Positions 35,855 to 45,017 of a stretch of 64,000 nucleotides of DNA are shown here, in pieces. Location: contig NZ_DJJS01000007.1 in the NCBI RefSeq assembly GCF_002434265.1, positions 306,014-370,013 on the forward strand. Reading direction: 5' to 3'. Position numbers and translations under genes: made by a program. The notes beneath the pieces are model-generated. The model saw only the letters and a program-made list of their open reading frames with translations, was not told the DNA's origin and ran no database searches. Origin of the DNA: Pseudomonas sp. UBA6562. Its GTDB lineage: Bacteria > Pseudomonadota > Gammaproteobacteria > Pseudomonadales > Pseudomonadaceae. The stretch's first letter is position 1. Each line of letters begins with the position of its first letter.

Positions 35855-36858
35855 TGCGGCGCTTTACCGCTGGCGAACGCTTCGGACAGCGTCTCCAGCC
35901 CGCGGAACAGGCGAATGCCGGCCTGCATGGCGTCGGCGTCGAGGATGACGATGCGGCCCTGCTTGACGGCATCGAGGTTCTTCGCCACCGGGTCGGTGCG
36001 CAGGAATTCGAGTTTCTTTCGGTAGTCGTCGGCCGGGAAGCGGCGACGGTCCATGCGCGCGATGATCAGCCAGGTGGGGTTGGCCTTGGCCAGGGTCTCC
36101 CAGCCGACGGTGGGCCATTCCTCCTGGGACTCGACCACGTTGCGCACACCGAGGGTTTGCAGCATGAAGTCGGCCACCCCCTGGCGCCCGGCGACATAGG
36201 GGTCGATGTCGAGGTCGGCGCTGGAGAACCAGAACAGCGCGCTGGTGCCCGACAGGTCCTTGCCGGCCAACTGCGCGCGGGCCTTTTCCAGTTGCCCGCG
36301 CAACTCGGCGTTGAGCGCTTCGCCACGGGCCTGCACGTCGAAGATCTCGGCCAGCTGGCTGACGCTCTTGTAGATGGACTCGACCTTGAACGGCTGCAGG
36401 CGCGTGCCGTCGGCACCGACCAGGTTGTCCTTGCCTTCGCAGTCGGAGGGCAGCAGGTAGGTGGGGATGTTCAGCTCGTGGAACTGCTGACGGGTGCCGA
36501 CCACGCCTTGCTCGCCGACCATCCATTCGAACTGCGCGGTGACCAGTTGCGGACGTTTGCCGACCACGGCTTCGAAGCTCGGATCGTTGTCGGCCAGGCG
36601 CGGCACCTTGTCGTTCTGCGCCTTGAACGCGGGCAATACATCGTTGAACCACAGCGAGGTGCCGGCCAGGCGTTCGCCCAGGCCGAGTGCGTAAAGGATT
36701 TCGGTGCCGGCCTGGCCGATGGTCACCGCACGTTGCGGCGCCTGGGCGAAGGTCTGCGGCATGCCGCAGTTGTCCACGGTCAGCGGGTAGTGCGTGGCGG
36801 CGGCCTGGGCCAAACCCGAGAAGCCGAAGGCGGTGAGCAGGGCAGTAAGGCGAAGCAT
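35851..36858 (-). CDS. Periplasmic binding protein (BtuF/FecB-like)
   Basis: A 335-residue class III binding protein with a signal peptide (MLRLTALLTAFGFSGLAQAA). It has typical features of the fold: RAVTIGQAGTEILYALGLG near residue 43, and the long central helix between two lobes. It is the first gene after the cobalamin riboswitch, so its ligand is probably a corrinoid. It is longer than E. coli BtuF (about 266), with insertions around LPSDCEGKDNLVGADG. Confidence 0.88.
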   Translation of the reverse strand: MLRLTALLTAFGFSGLAQAAATHYPLTVDNCGMPQTFAQAPQRAVTIGQAGTEILYALGLGERLAGTSLWFNDVLPAFKAQNDKVPRLADNDPSFEAVVGKRPQLVTAQFEWMVGEQGVVGTRQQFHELNIPTYLLPSDCEGKDNLVGADGTRLQPFKVESIYKSVSQLAEIFDVQARGEALNAELRGQLEKARAQLAGKDLSGTSALFWFSSADLDIDPYVAGRQGVADFMLQTLGVRNVVESQEEWPTVGWETLAKANPTWLIIARMDRRRFPADDYRKKLEFLRTDPVAKNLDAVKQGRIVILDADAMQAGIRLFRGLETLSEAFASGKAPQ

Positions 36859-36989
36859 TGGAACGATCTCCTATCGTGGTGCAGCGGACCGCGCGCACGG
36901 ACAGGCATCGTCTGCGCCGCCTGCGCAAGACAGGCGGCACCACCCTGGACAGGGTGCCGATGGCCGTCCCGGACACCCCGCCGGTCGGT

Positions 36990-37150
36990 GAATGTGTGCC
37001 GGCAGGTCTCCTGACTGGTGCGTCCTGGCCTGGCTCCGGCCTTCCCGGACAGGTCCAGTGGCATTCGAGGAGCAGGCTCGGCACCTACAGTTGCGGGGGC
37101 AGTTTCGTTTGGCCCGCGGCGTGGCGGGCGACGAATTCCCTATTAATTCC
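36990..37150 (-). promoter_or_regulatory. Cobalamin riboswitch
   Basis: On the minus strand the leader carries AGGGAATTC (5' conserved GGGAA), CCCCGCAACTGTAGGTG, TGCCACTGG, GGGAAGGC and a perfect B12 box AGTCAGGAGACCTGCC at 37001-37016, in the order of the AdoCbl aptamer. A G+C-rich hairpin (GCCGCC...GGCGGC) in 36920-36950 could act as the expression platform before the ATG at 36858. Known behaviour is repression by adenosylcobalamin. The 347-bp gap 36859-37205 holds only this element and linker. Confidence 0.96.
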
Positions 37151-37205
37151 TGGGGGAAACCGGCGGGCGGCATGGTAGACCATCACCCGCTGGCAGGGAA
37201 CCTCT

Positions 37206-38372
37206 TCACAGGTATTTGAGCCAGGCGATGTCGCGGCGCCGGGCCTTGAGCCGGGCGAACGCGCGTACCGGCAGGTACAGCGCCAGCGCCAGCAGCACCG
37301 CGCACAGCCACACCGCGCCGATGCTGTCGAAGCCGAAGTATTGCCCCTGGTTTAGGCCGAACAGCGCCACGCACACCAGATAGGCGAGTTTGAGCACGTA
37401 CAGGTGCAACAGATAGAAGAACATCGGCGCTGCGCCCATTACCGCCAGCACACCGATCCAACGGGCCTGGCCGGCGCGCTCGAAGCCGCGCAGCAACAAC
37501 AGGCCCACGCCCAGCGTCAGGCACAGGAACAGCAGCGAGGGCGGGTATTTGGTGATGTTGAGCAGGCTCATGAGGGTTTGCAGGGCGCTAGGGTAGCTGC
37601 TCCAGGGCGCTTCGCCGTAACCGTTGAGCAGGCGCAGCGCGACGAACGCCAGCAGCGTCAGCGCTGCGGTGGCCAACAGCCGACGTTGGCGTTGGACCGC
37701 ATCGCTGCCGCGGGCGAACCACGGGCCCATGGCATAGCCCAGGGCGATCACGCCGATCCACGGCAATACCGGGTAGGAGGTGCGCAGGCGCATGTGCTCG
37801 GACACCTCCAGCCAGCCACGGTCGTGCAGGATCGCCCACAGCACGTGCAGGGAAGAGCCTTCGCCGAAATGCACGGCGTCGAGCAGGTTGTGCCCGGCGA
37901 CGATGACCAGGCCCAGCGCGATCAGCGCCGCGCGCGGCAGCCACACCAGCGCCGCCAGGGCGATCATGCTCACGCCGATGGCCCAGATCACTTGCAGGTA
38001 GACCACGCTCGGCGGCAGTTGGAAGGTCCAGGCGAAGTTGACCACCGTGAACTCCAGCAGCACCAGGAACAGGCCGCGCTTGAACAGGAACGCCGCGACA
38101 TCGCCACGGCCCTGGTGTTTTTCACCATACAGCCAGGCCGACAGGCCGGTGAGCAGCACGAACACCGGCGCGCACAAATGCGCCAGGGTGCGGCTGAAGA
38201 ACAGACCGGGTTCGGTGGTGGCGATCGCCATCGGGTCGCCGACCTGATGGTGCAGGAAGAAGGTTTCGCGGACGTGGTCCAGCAGCATGAACAGCATCAC
38301 CAGGCCGCGCAGCGCGTCGATGCTTTGCAGGCGTTGGGTGATTGGGGTCGGGATGGCTTGTGCGCTTGTCAT
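37206..38372 (-). CDS. Multi-helix membrane protein of the heparan-alpha-glucosaminide acetyltransferase/DUF1624 type
   Basis: A 388-residue integral membrane protein with about ten helices. It begins with the family signature RLQSIDALRGLVMLFMLLDHVRE in the first 40 residues; the conserved Asp/His pair of membrane acyltransferases is in LLDHVRE. Family members are thought to transfer acetyl groups to sugars across the membrane. No ribosome site is obvious before the ATG at 38372. A Zur-like dyad overlaps its probable promoter. Confidence 0.85.
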   Translation of the reverse strand: MTSAQAIPTPITQRLQSIDALRGLVMLFMLLDHVRETFFLHHQVGDPMAIATTEPGLFFSRTLAHLCAPVFVLLTGLSAWLYGEKHQGRGDVAAFLFKRGLFLVLLEFTVVNFAWTFQLPPSVVYLQVIWAIGVSMIALAALVWLPRAALIALGLVIVAGHNLLDAVHFGEGSSLHVLWAILHDRGWLEVSEHMRLRTSYPVLPWIGVIALGYAMGPWFARGSDAVQRQRRLLATAALTLLAFVALRLLNGYGEAPWSSYPSALQTLMSLLNITKYPPSLLFLCLTLGVGLLLLRGFERAGQARWIGVLAVMGAAPMFFYLLHLYVLKLAYLVCVALFGLNQGQYFGFDSIGAVWLCAVLLALALYLPVRAFARLKARRRDIAWLKYL

Positions 38373-38409
38373 GGAGGATCGCAGGCAAGGGGTGGGCTTG
38401 AAATGAAAC

Positions 38410-38422
38410 GTTATCTTATAAC
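38410..38422. promoter_or_regulatory. Zur-like operator over the promoter of the membrane acyltransferase gene
   Basis: GTTATCTTATAAC differs from the enterobacterial Zur core GTTATANTATAAC by one base, and it sits in a longer dyad flanked by TGAAA and TTTCA. On the minus strand it overlaps a plausible TTGGCT-16-TAAGAT promoter and lies 37 bases before the ATG at 38372. It may repress that gene when zinc is sufficient. Confidence 0.5.
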
Positions 38423-38570
38423 AATTTTCATGAAAGCCAACACCGTTTTCATCTTTCCGTGCGGGGATGCGATCCAGGTCAACCCGTCGCGCCGTTTACG
38501 CGGGTACACCGGGGAACGCTATCCTAGGCGCAGCACTCCATACCACACTCCTCAGAATCGAACGGACGCC

Positions 38571-39131
38571 ATGCTCACCAACCTCGCCATCTTTCTGATC
38601 ACCCTGGCCGGCATGGAAGTCGTCGCCTGGCTGGCCCACAAATACCTCATGCACGGTATCGGCTGGGGCTGGCACCGTTCGCACCACGAGCCGCGCCATG
38701 GTTGGTTCGAAAAGAACGACCTGTACGCCGCAGTGTTCGCCGTGCTGGCGATCGTGCTGATCGCCTTGGGCAATGCCGGTTGGCATCCGCTGGAATGGAT
38801 CGGTGCCGGCATGACCGGCTACGGGCTGTTGTACTTCATCGCCCACGATGGGTTGGTGCACCGGCGCTGGCCGTTTCGCTACGTGCCACGCAGCGGCTAC
38901 CTCAAGCGCCTGTACCAGGCCCACCTGATGCACCATGCGGTGCATGGCCGCGAGGGCTGCGTGTCGTTCGGCTTCATCTACGCGCCGCCCATCGAGCGCC
39001 TCAAGGCGCAGTTGCGGGCTCGGCACGACGGGCCGTTGCGTTCGGCAGCGGCGCGCGCGCCCACAGCTGAGGATCGCGCGGCGGATATCGGCGCAGACGT
39101 CGTAGCAGACTCGTCCACAAGCCCCCGCTGA
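38571..39131 (+). CDS. crtZ: Beta-carotene hydroxylase
   Basis: A 186-residue di-iron membrane hydroxylase with all four histidine boxes: HKYLMH, HRSHH, HDGLVH and HLMHHAVH. It adds hydroxyls at C3 and C3' of beta-carotene to give zeaxanthin in the inner membrane. The last 131 bp overlap the 3' end of crtB on the other strand, so its C-terminal tail after about residue 143 is read from sequence that also encodes CrtB. This Pantoea-like arrangement places crtZ opposite the other crt genes. Confidence 0.95.
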   Translation: MLTNLAIFLITLAGMEVVAWLAHKYLMHGIGWGWHRSHHEPRHGWFEKNDLYAAVFAVLAIVLIALGNAGWHPLEWIGAGMTGYGLLYFIAHDGLVHRRWPFRYVPRSGYLKRLYQAHLMHHAVHGREGCVSFGFIYAPPIERLKAQLRARHDGPLRSAAARAPTAEDRAADIGADVVADSSTSPR

Positions 39132-39984
39132 GCGCGCCGAGCTTCTCCAGCTTGCCGGTCGAGGCGCGCGTGTCCCAGGCCTGGGCGCCGGCCGCCCGCA
39201 CGCGGATACCGATACGCCTGTACACGGCCCCGGCGCTCGCCACCGCCCAGGCCGAACGCCAAGGCAGCGCCGCCAGGCCCGCCTCGGCGCTGGCGTAATA
39301 GGGCTCGGCCTGATCGATCAGGCGCGTGGCCAGGACGGCCAGCGCCGGTCGATGGCGCGGCTCGGCCAAAGTTGCCACGGTGATGCCGAACTCATCCAGC
39401 CATTGCTGCGGCAGATAGCAGCGCCCCACCTGAGCATCGTCGACGAGGTCGCGGGCGATGTTGGTCAGTTGCATGGCCAACCCCAGGTCGCAGGCACGGT
39501 CGAGCACCTGCGGATCCTGGGTGCCCATGATCCGCGCCATCATCAGCCCCACCACGCCGGCGACGTGGTAGCAGTACTGCAAGGTGTCGGCGAAGGTCTG
39601 GTAGTGCTGGCCATCGACGTCCATGGCGAAGCCTTGCAACAGATCGAGCGCTTCCTCACGGGCGATGCCGTGACGCTGCACCACGGCCTGCAAGGCGGCG
39701 AAGGCCGGGTCGTCGATGGGTGTGGCGAGGTAGGCCGTCTGCGTGCGGGCGCGCAGCTCGGCCAGGCGCAGGCGCGCCTCGGCCGGGCTTAGCGGCACCG
39801 CGTCGTGGCCGGCCTGCTGGCCGTCGATCACGTCGTCGCAGTGTCGGCACCAGGCGTAGAGCAACACCGCGCTGCGCCGGGTGTCCGGGTCGAACAGGCG
39901 CGAGGCGCTGGCAAAGCTCTTCGAACCCACGGCGATGCTGTCGAGCGCATGTCGCAGCAGCGCATCGGTGGCCGCTTCGCTCAT
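39001..39984 (-). CDS. crtB: Phytoene synthase
   Basis: A 327-residue squalene/phytoene synthase. The first Asp-rich motif lies in RHCDDVIDGQQ near residue 50. The second lies in ARDLVDDAQVGRCYLPQQW near residue 175. It joins two geranylgeranyl diphosphates to phytoene. It overlaps crtI by 4 bp at its start and crtZ by 131 bp tail to tail. It is the last gene of the fni-crtXYIB operon. Confidence 0.96.
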   Translation of the reverse strand: MSEAATDALLRHALDSIAVGSKSFASASRLFDPDTRRSAVLLYAWCRHCDDVIDGQQAGHDAVPLSPAEARLRLAELRARTQTAYLATPIDDPAFAALQAVVQRHGIAREEALDLLQGFAMDVDGQHYQTFADTLQYCYHVAGVVGLMMARIMGTQDPQVLDRACDLGLAMQLTNIARDLVDDAQVGRCYLPQQWLDEFGITVATLAEPRHRPALAVLATRLIDQAEPYYASAEAGLAALPWRSAWAVASAGAVYRRIGIRVRAAGAQAWDTRASTGKLEKLGALSGGLWTSLLRRLRRYPPRDPQLWARAPLPNATARRAEPATAP

Positions 39985-41471
39985 CCGTGCAGGTCCTCGA
40001 TCATCAGTTGCGCGGTGGCCTTGGCCGAAGCGATCACGCCCGGCACGCCGGCGCCGGGGTGGGTGCCGGCACCGACCAGGTACAGGTTCTTGACCTGCGC
40101 GTCGCGGTTGTGCGGGCGGAACCAGGCGCTTTGCTGCAACACCGGCTCCAGGGAGAAGGCCGAACCCAGGTGGGCGTTGAGCTGTTCGCGGAAGTCCATC
40201 GGGGTGAAGGTGCGGCAGGTCACCAGGTCGTCGCGCAGGCCGGGCATGTAGTGCCGCTCCAGATAGCTGAAGATGCGGTCGCGGTAGCGTGGCGCCTCTT
40301 CGCGCCAATCGACGTCGGCGTTGCCCAGGTGCGGCACCGGCGCCAACACGTAATGGCTCGAGCAGCCGGACGGCGCCAGGCTCGGGTCGGTGGCGCAGGG
40401 CGTGTGCAGGTACAACGAGAAGTCTTCGGGCAACTGCGGCCCGGCGAAGATTTCCTTGATCAGCGGCTTGTAGCGCGCGCCGAAGCAGACGGTGTGGTGG
40501 CGCAACTGCGGCTGTTCGCGCTTGAGGCCGAAGTGCACCACGAACAGCGAATTGCTGAACCGCTTGCCCTTGAGCCGCTCGCCCTCGCTGCGCCCGCGTG
40601 GGTGGGTGCCGAGCAGGTCGCTGTAGGTGTGCACCACGTCGGCGTTTGAGGCGATGGTGTCGGCCGGCCAGCGCTGACCGTCGGCGGTGCGCGCGGCGGT
40701 GAGGCGGTCGCCGTCGGTGTCGAAGCCGCTGACCTCGGCGTTGAGCACCAGGCGCCCACCGATGTCCTCGAACAGCTTGGCCATGCCTTGGACCAGCGCG
40801 CCGGTGCCGCCGCGCGGGAACCACACGCCCCATTCACGTTCCAGGGCATGGATCAGGGTGTAGATCGACGAGGTGGAGAACGGATTGCCCCCGACCAACA
40901 AGGCGTGGAACGAAAACGCTTGGCGCAGCTTTTCGTTGCGGATGAACTTGGCGACCATGCCGTAGACGCTGCGCCAGGCCTGCAGGCGGGCCAGCTGCGG
41001 GCCGGCCGAGAGCATGTCGCGGAACGACAGGAACGGCACCGCGCCGAGCTTCACGTAACCTTCGGCGAGCACTTCCTTGGAGTAGGCCAGGAAGCGCCGA
41101 TAGCCTTCGACATCGGCCGGTTCCAGGGCGTGGATCTGCCGTTCCAGGTCGGCCTGGTCGTTGCCGTAGTCGAACTGCGTGCCGTCCTCCCAGCACAGGC
41201 GATAGAAGGGTGTGACCGGCAGTAGCTCGACATAGTCGCGCATGGGTTTGCCCGCCACCTCGAACAGCGCCTCGATGGCCGAAGGGTCGGTGATCACCGT
41301 CGGCCCCGCATCGAAGGTGAAGCCTTCGTCCTTGTAGACGTAGGCGCGGCCGCCTGGCAGGTCGCGGCGTTCCAGCAAGGTGGTGGCGACGCCGGCGGCT
41401 TGCAGGCGGATGGCCAAGGCCAGGCCGCCCAGGCCGGCGCCGATGACGACAGCCGTTTTACCAGGGGTCAT
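39981..41471 (-). CDS. crtI: Phytoene desaturase
   Basis: A 496-residue FAD enzyme. The N-terminal dinucleotide motif GAGLGGLALAIRL is followed by PGGRAYVY. The C-terminal flavoprotein motif (YLVGAGTHPGAGVPGVI) is near residue 465. It introduces four double bases' worth of unsaturation into phytoene to give lycopene. Start and stop codons overlap those of crtY and crtB by 4 bp (ATGA), implying coupled translation. Confidence 0.96.
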   Translation of the reverse strand: MTPGKTAVVIGAGLGGLALAIRLQAAGVATTLLERRDLPGGRAYVYKDEGFTFDAGPTVITDPSAIEALFEVAGKPMRDYVELLPVTPFYRLCWEDGTQFDYGNDQADLERQIHALEPADVEGYRRFLAYSKEVLAEGYVKLGAVPFLSFRDMLSAGPQLARLQAWRSVYGMVAKFIRNEKLRQAFSFHALLVGGNPFSTSSIYTLIHALEREWGVWFPRGGTGALVQGMAKLFEDIGGRLVLNAEVSGFDTDGDRLTAARTADGQRWPADTIASNADVVHTYSDLLGTHPRGRSEGERLKGKRFSNSLFVVHFGLKREQPQLRHHTVCFGARYKPLIKEIFAGPQLPEDFSLYLHTPCATDPSLAPSGCSSHYVLAPVPHLGNADVDWREEAPRYRDRIFSYLERHYMPGLRDDLVTCRTFTPMDFREQLNAHLGSAFSLEPVLQQSAWFRPHNRDAQVKNLYLVGAGTHPGAGVPGVIASAKATAQLMIEDLHG

Positions 41472-42634
41472 GAATGTTCCTCGAAATGGCGGGGGGAATG
41501 ACGCAGCGCGGCGCGCAGCGCTTGACCAACAGGGACCGGCGGTTTGCCGCTGAGGATGCGCAGGCGGTCGGCCCACGTGTTGCGCCCGGCGTAGAACCGG
41601 GCGATCAGGGGCTCGGACAACCGGTAGAAACGTTGCATGACTTGCCAGCGCTGCTGCGGCAAGCCGGCGAGAAACAGCATGCGGTTGAGCAGACGATAGA
41701 AACCTTGCTGCTGCCAGCGGCCGCGCTGGTAGTCGGCGAACGCCGTGGCCAGGCTGGCATGCTCCAGGCGCGGTTGGCGCGCCAGCCAATCCGCCAGGCG
41801 CACGGCCTCGGGCAGCGAGTAGCCGGTGGTGCAATGGAACAGACCGGCGCGCAGGCCGGCCTGTAGCTGACCGGCCTGCTCGGCCTGCCAGGCAGGGAAA
41901 TCGCCGGCCAGGGTGATCGGCAACACGCCTTGTTCTTCGCGCAACACGTGCTTGGGCTGCCAACCGCGTTGTTGCAGGTACTGCCCGATGTGTTCGCGCA
42001 GTTGCTCGGCGCTGAGCGCGTGGCGTTCGACGTAGTGGGTGTCTTCCACCAGCAGCGTGTCTTCGCTGAACGGCAGCACGTAGACGAAGCGATAGCCGTC
42101 GCCCTGCGGCACCCGCGCGTCCATGACGATGGGCGCGGCCAGGCCATGGGGCTTGTGCAGTTGCACCACCTGGCCGAGAAACGCCTGCTGACCCAGCACC
42201 ATGTGCGGGCTAGGCAGTGGGCCACGCCCGTCGATCACGGCCGCCGCCTGCAAGCGTTCGCCGCTGTCGAGCAGCACGCTGGTGGCGTCGAGCTGCTGGA
42301 TGCGGCTGTTGCAGCGCAACGTCGGGCCCAGCGCTTCGCTCATCAGACGGGCGAAGCGGGCGCTGTCGATGCTGGCGTAGCCGCTGGCCAGATGCCGCGA
42401 GAAGCCTGGGAAGTGCACGTGGTAGCTGGGCCAGGTATGACCTACCAGCGGAGCCAGCCATTGCCGCTGGCTATGGTCGAGGTCGGCTTCGTGGAACGAC
42501 CAGGTATGGTTGCCGCCCGGCGCCGCGTCGCCCTCCAGGCAGAGGATGTTCAGCTCGGGGCGCAGTTGGCGCAGGCGCCAGGCGATCAGGCCGTTGGCCA
42601 GACCGCCGCCGGCCAGGATCAGGTCGAAGTTCAT
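41468..42634 (-). CDS. crtY: Lycopene beta-cyclase
   Basis: A 388-residue CrtY-type cyclase. The FAD-binding start is ILAGGGLANGLIAWRL, then GDAAPGGNHTWSFHE near residue 38 typical of bacterial CrtY. It converts lycopene to beta-carotene at the membrane. It overlaps crtX and crtI by 4 bp each. Confidence 0.96.
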   Translation of the reverse strand: MNFDLILAGGGLANGLIAWRLRQLRPELNILCLEGDAAPGGNHTWSFHEADLDHSQRQWLAPLVGHTWPSYHVHFPGFSRHLASGYASIDSARFARLMSEALGPTLRCNSRIQQLDATSVLLDSGERLQAAAVIDGRGPLPSPHMVLGQQAFLGQVVQLHKPHGLAAPIVMDARVPQGDGYRFVYVLPFSEDTLLVEDTHYVERHALSAEQLREHIGQYLQQRGWQPKHVLREEQGVLPITLAGDFPAWQAEQAGQLQAGLRAGLFHCTTGYSLPEAVRLADWLARQPRLEHASLATAFADYQRGRWQQQGFYRLLNRMLFLAGLPQQRWQVMQRFYRLSEPLIARFYAGRNTWADRLRILSGKPPVPVGQALRAALRHSPRHFEEHS

Positions 42635-43893
42635 GGCAGATCGCTATGCAGGACGGGCCGTCCGGTCGTGACGGCCCGCTCGATGATGTCGGCGGCGCGC
42701 ATCGCACCGCCCGCAGTATTCAGGGCTTCGCTGAGCGCCGGGTGATCGGTCGCAGTGCAGGCCAGCAAGCGTTCGAGGCTGGCGGCGATGCGCCGTGGCC
42801 CGGCCCAGCGCGGCAGCACTTCGCCCAACCCATGGTAGGCGACCCGCGCCGCGACGCCAGGCTGATCGAAGGCGATGGGCATCACCAGCAGCGGCGTGTG
42901 CGCCGCCACCGCATCGAGCACGGTGTTCAGGCCGCCATGGCTGATCACCACCTGGGCTGCGCGTACCGCCCACTGCTGCGGTGCGTAGTCGGTGACGATA
43001 CTCGCGCCGCTGTAACGCAGGCGCGTCTGCTGCGCGGCGTCCAGGCCGCCGCAGTGGGCCAGCAGCAGCTGCACGTCCAGGGCTTTGCAGGCTTGGGCGA
43101 TACGCAGGAACAGGCTGAAACGATGCCCTTGCAGCGTGCCGAGGCTGGCGAACACCAAAGGGCGCTGCGGGTCGAGCAACCATTCCCCCTCGACGCTGCC
43201 GCCGCGCCGCCAGGGGCCGACGGCATGGAAGTGGGCGGGTAGCGCTTGGCGGGGAAAGTCGAAGGGCGCCAGGGTCTGGCTGATCTGCGCGAGCGGCGAC
43301 AGGCAGGTGTGCATGCCCTGGCGCGACGGCAGGCCGTAGCGTTGGCAAGTGGCGTCGATCACCGCCTGCAAGGGCTTCATCAGCCAGTCGTGGACCTGCT
43401 CGGTGCCCTCGTACAGGCGCGCGTCGCGGCCCGGGGCGAAGGGCATGACCGGCAACGGCAGGCCCGGCTCACGGTTGACCGGCAGCGCGCAGGCCATCGA
43501 CACGATCGGCAGGCCCAGGGCTTCGCCGATCAAGGCACCGGCCGGTTCCATCTGGTCGCACAGCAGCGCGTCCACCTGTGCATGGCGCAGGGCATCGGGC
43601 AACTGCTCGCAGAGCATGGCACTGGTGCCTGCCAACTGGCGGATCAAGCGGCGCAGACGCAGCGGGCCATTGGGCCGCGCCGCCAACTCGAGCGCTTGGG
43701 TCAGGCTGCCGGGCGGATGGCTGGTGCTGCCCAGGGCCGTGAAGCCCATGCGCGCATCGCTCAGCCAACGCGCAGCATCGGCCTGCTGGAAGAAGGTGAC
43801 GCGATGGCCGCGCTCCAACAGATGCCCGGCCACGGCTTGCAATGCCTGAAAGTGGCTAGGGTAGGGCGGTGCCACGACCGCGAAGTGGCTCAT
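42631..43893 (-). CDS. crtX: Zeaxanthin glucosyltransferase
   Basis: A 420-residue GT1-family UDP-sugar transferase. The N-terminus is MSHFAVVAPPYPSHFQALQ; the C-terminal donor-binding stretch includes VISHGGLNTVLDA near residue 315 and FDQPGVAARV. It glucosylates zeaxanthin, so the end product is likely zeaxanthin mono- or diglucoside, a yellow pigment. It overlaps fni and crtY by 4 bp each. Confidence 0.95.
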   Translation of the reverse strand: MSHFAVVAPPYPSHFQALQAVAGHLLERGHRVTFFQQADAARWLSDARMGFTALGSTSHPPGSLTQALELAARPNGPLRLRRLIRQLAGTSAMLCEQLPDALRHAQVDALLCDQMEPAGALIGEALGLPIVSMACALPVNREPGLPLPVMPFAPGRDARLYEGTEQVHDWLMKPLQAVIDATCQRYGLPSRQGMHTCLSPLAQISQTLAPFDFPRQALPAHFHAVGPWRRGGSVEGEWLLDPQRPLVFASLGTLQGHRFSLFLRIAQACKALDVQLLLAHCGGLDAAQQTRLRYSGASIVTDYAPQQWAVRAAQVVISHGGLNTVLDAVAAHTPLLVMPIAFDQPGVAARVAYHGLGEVLPRWAGPRRIAASLERLLACTATDHPALSEALNTAGGAMRAADIIERAVTTGRPVLHSDLP

Positions 43894-44927
43894 CCCTGGG
43901 GCGCTTGCAGACGTGCGCTGCGTAGCGCGTCGAGGTCGCGCGAGCCGGTACAGAAGCAGGCGATGCGCAACTGGCGCAGGAGGATGTCGAAATGCGCGAG
44001 CACCGCCTCTGTCGATTCCATCGCGGCGGGCAACACCCGCGCCGCCTGGCCGACCAGTTGCGCGCCCAGGCGAATGGCCTTGGCCGCTTCGACCCCGTCG
44101 GCGATGCCCCCCGAGGCGATCAGCGGCATGCCAGGCAGGGCGCGGTGCACGGCGTGCAGGCAGGTGGCGGTCGGCATGCCCCAGTCGGCGAAGGCCATGG
44201 CCACGGCACGGTCGCTGGGGTGCTCGATGCGTTCGGCTTCGACCGCAGCCCAACTGGTGCCGCCGGTGCCGGCCACATCGATCACCTGCACGCCGGCATC
44301 GCTCAACGCCATGGCGGTGGCGACGTTGATGCCTGCGCCGACCTCTTTGGCGATCACCGGCACTTCGAGCGTTCGGCACAGCCGTTCGATCAACTGCAAC
44401 ACACCGCGCCAGTCGCGATCGCCTTCGGGCTGCACGGCTTCTTGCAGCGGATTGAGGTGCAGGATCAGCGCATCGGCTTGCAGGCTGTCCACCGCCCGGC
44501 GGGCGAGTTCCAGGCCATCGGCTTCACGCAGTTGCACGGCGCCGAGGTTGGCCAGCAGCAGCACGTCGGGCGCGTGTCTGCGCAAGGCGCGGGTCAGGCC
44601 CTGGTCGAAGCCCTCGCGCAGGCTGACCCGCTGCGAGCCCACACCCATGGCGATGCCCAACTGCTGGGCCGCTTCGGCCAAGTGCAGGTTGATGGCCTCG
44701 GCACGTGCCGCACCCCCGGTCATGGAACTGATCAGCAACGGAGCTTGCAGGTTCTTGCCCAGAAAGCGCATGCGAAGGTCGATGTCGTCTAGGGCCAGTT
44801 CGGGCAGGGCGCAGTGTTCGAAACGCACGCTCGTCCAACCGCCGTCGGTGCGGGCCGTGGCCCGAGCGGGGTCCAATACGATGTCCAGGTGGTCGTCCTT
44901 GCGTTGGCTCAGCGAGGTTTTCTTCAT
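43890..44927 (-). CDS. fni: Type 2 isopentenyl-diphosphate delta-isomerase
   Basis: A 345-residue FMN/NADPH TIM-barrel isomerase. It starts MKKTSLSQRKDDHLDIVL and carries the typical SSMTGGAARAEAIN, HLNPLQEAVQPEGD and VAGTGGTSWAAVE segments. It interconverts IPP and DMAPP and so balances precursors for GGPP. It is the first gene of the five-gene minus-strand crt operon, divergent from crtE. Confidence 0.95.
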   Translation of the reverse strand: MKKTSLSQRKDDHLDIVLDPARATARTDGGWTSVRFEHCALPELALDDIDLRMRFLGKNLQAPLLISSMTGGAARAEAINLHLAEAAQQLGIAMGVGSQRVSLREGFDQGLTRALRRHAPDVLLLANLGAVQLREADGLELARRAVDSLQADALILHLNPLQEAVQPEGDRDWRGVLQLIERLCRTLEVPVIAKEVGAGINVATAMALSDAGVQVIDVAGTGGTSWAAVEAERIEHPSDRAVAMAFADWGMPTATCLHAVHRALPGMPLIASGGIADGVEAAKAIRLGAQLVGQAARVLPAAMESTEAVLAHFDILLRQLRIACFCTGSRDLDALRSARLQAPQG

Positions 44928-44988
44928 GCCGGGTTCCAGGGGCCGGTGAATCATTTGTCTGGGTGCGTGGTCAGTGCATGGGGTGAGA

Positions 44989-45017
44989 GTTGTACAACAC
45001 AGGTTAACTTGTATAGC
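44989..45017. promoter_or_regulatory. crtE/fni divergent control region with two TGTAYA half sites
   Basis: A perfect palindrome GTTGTACAAC (44989-44998) and TGTATA (45010-45015) give TGTACA and TGTATA 13 bp apart, with GTTAAC between. A plausible crtE promoter, TTGTAC (44990-44995), 16 bp, TATAGC (45012-45017), overlaps both. The layout recalls operators of CarH/LitR-type MerR light regulators, which bind adenosylcobalamin. No such regulator gene is in the window. Confidence 0.45.
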
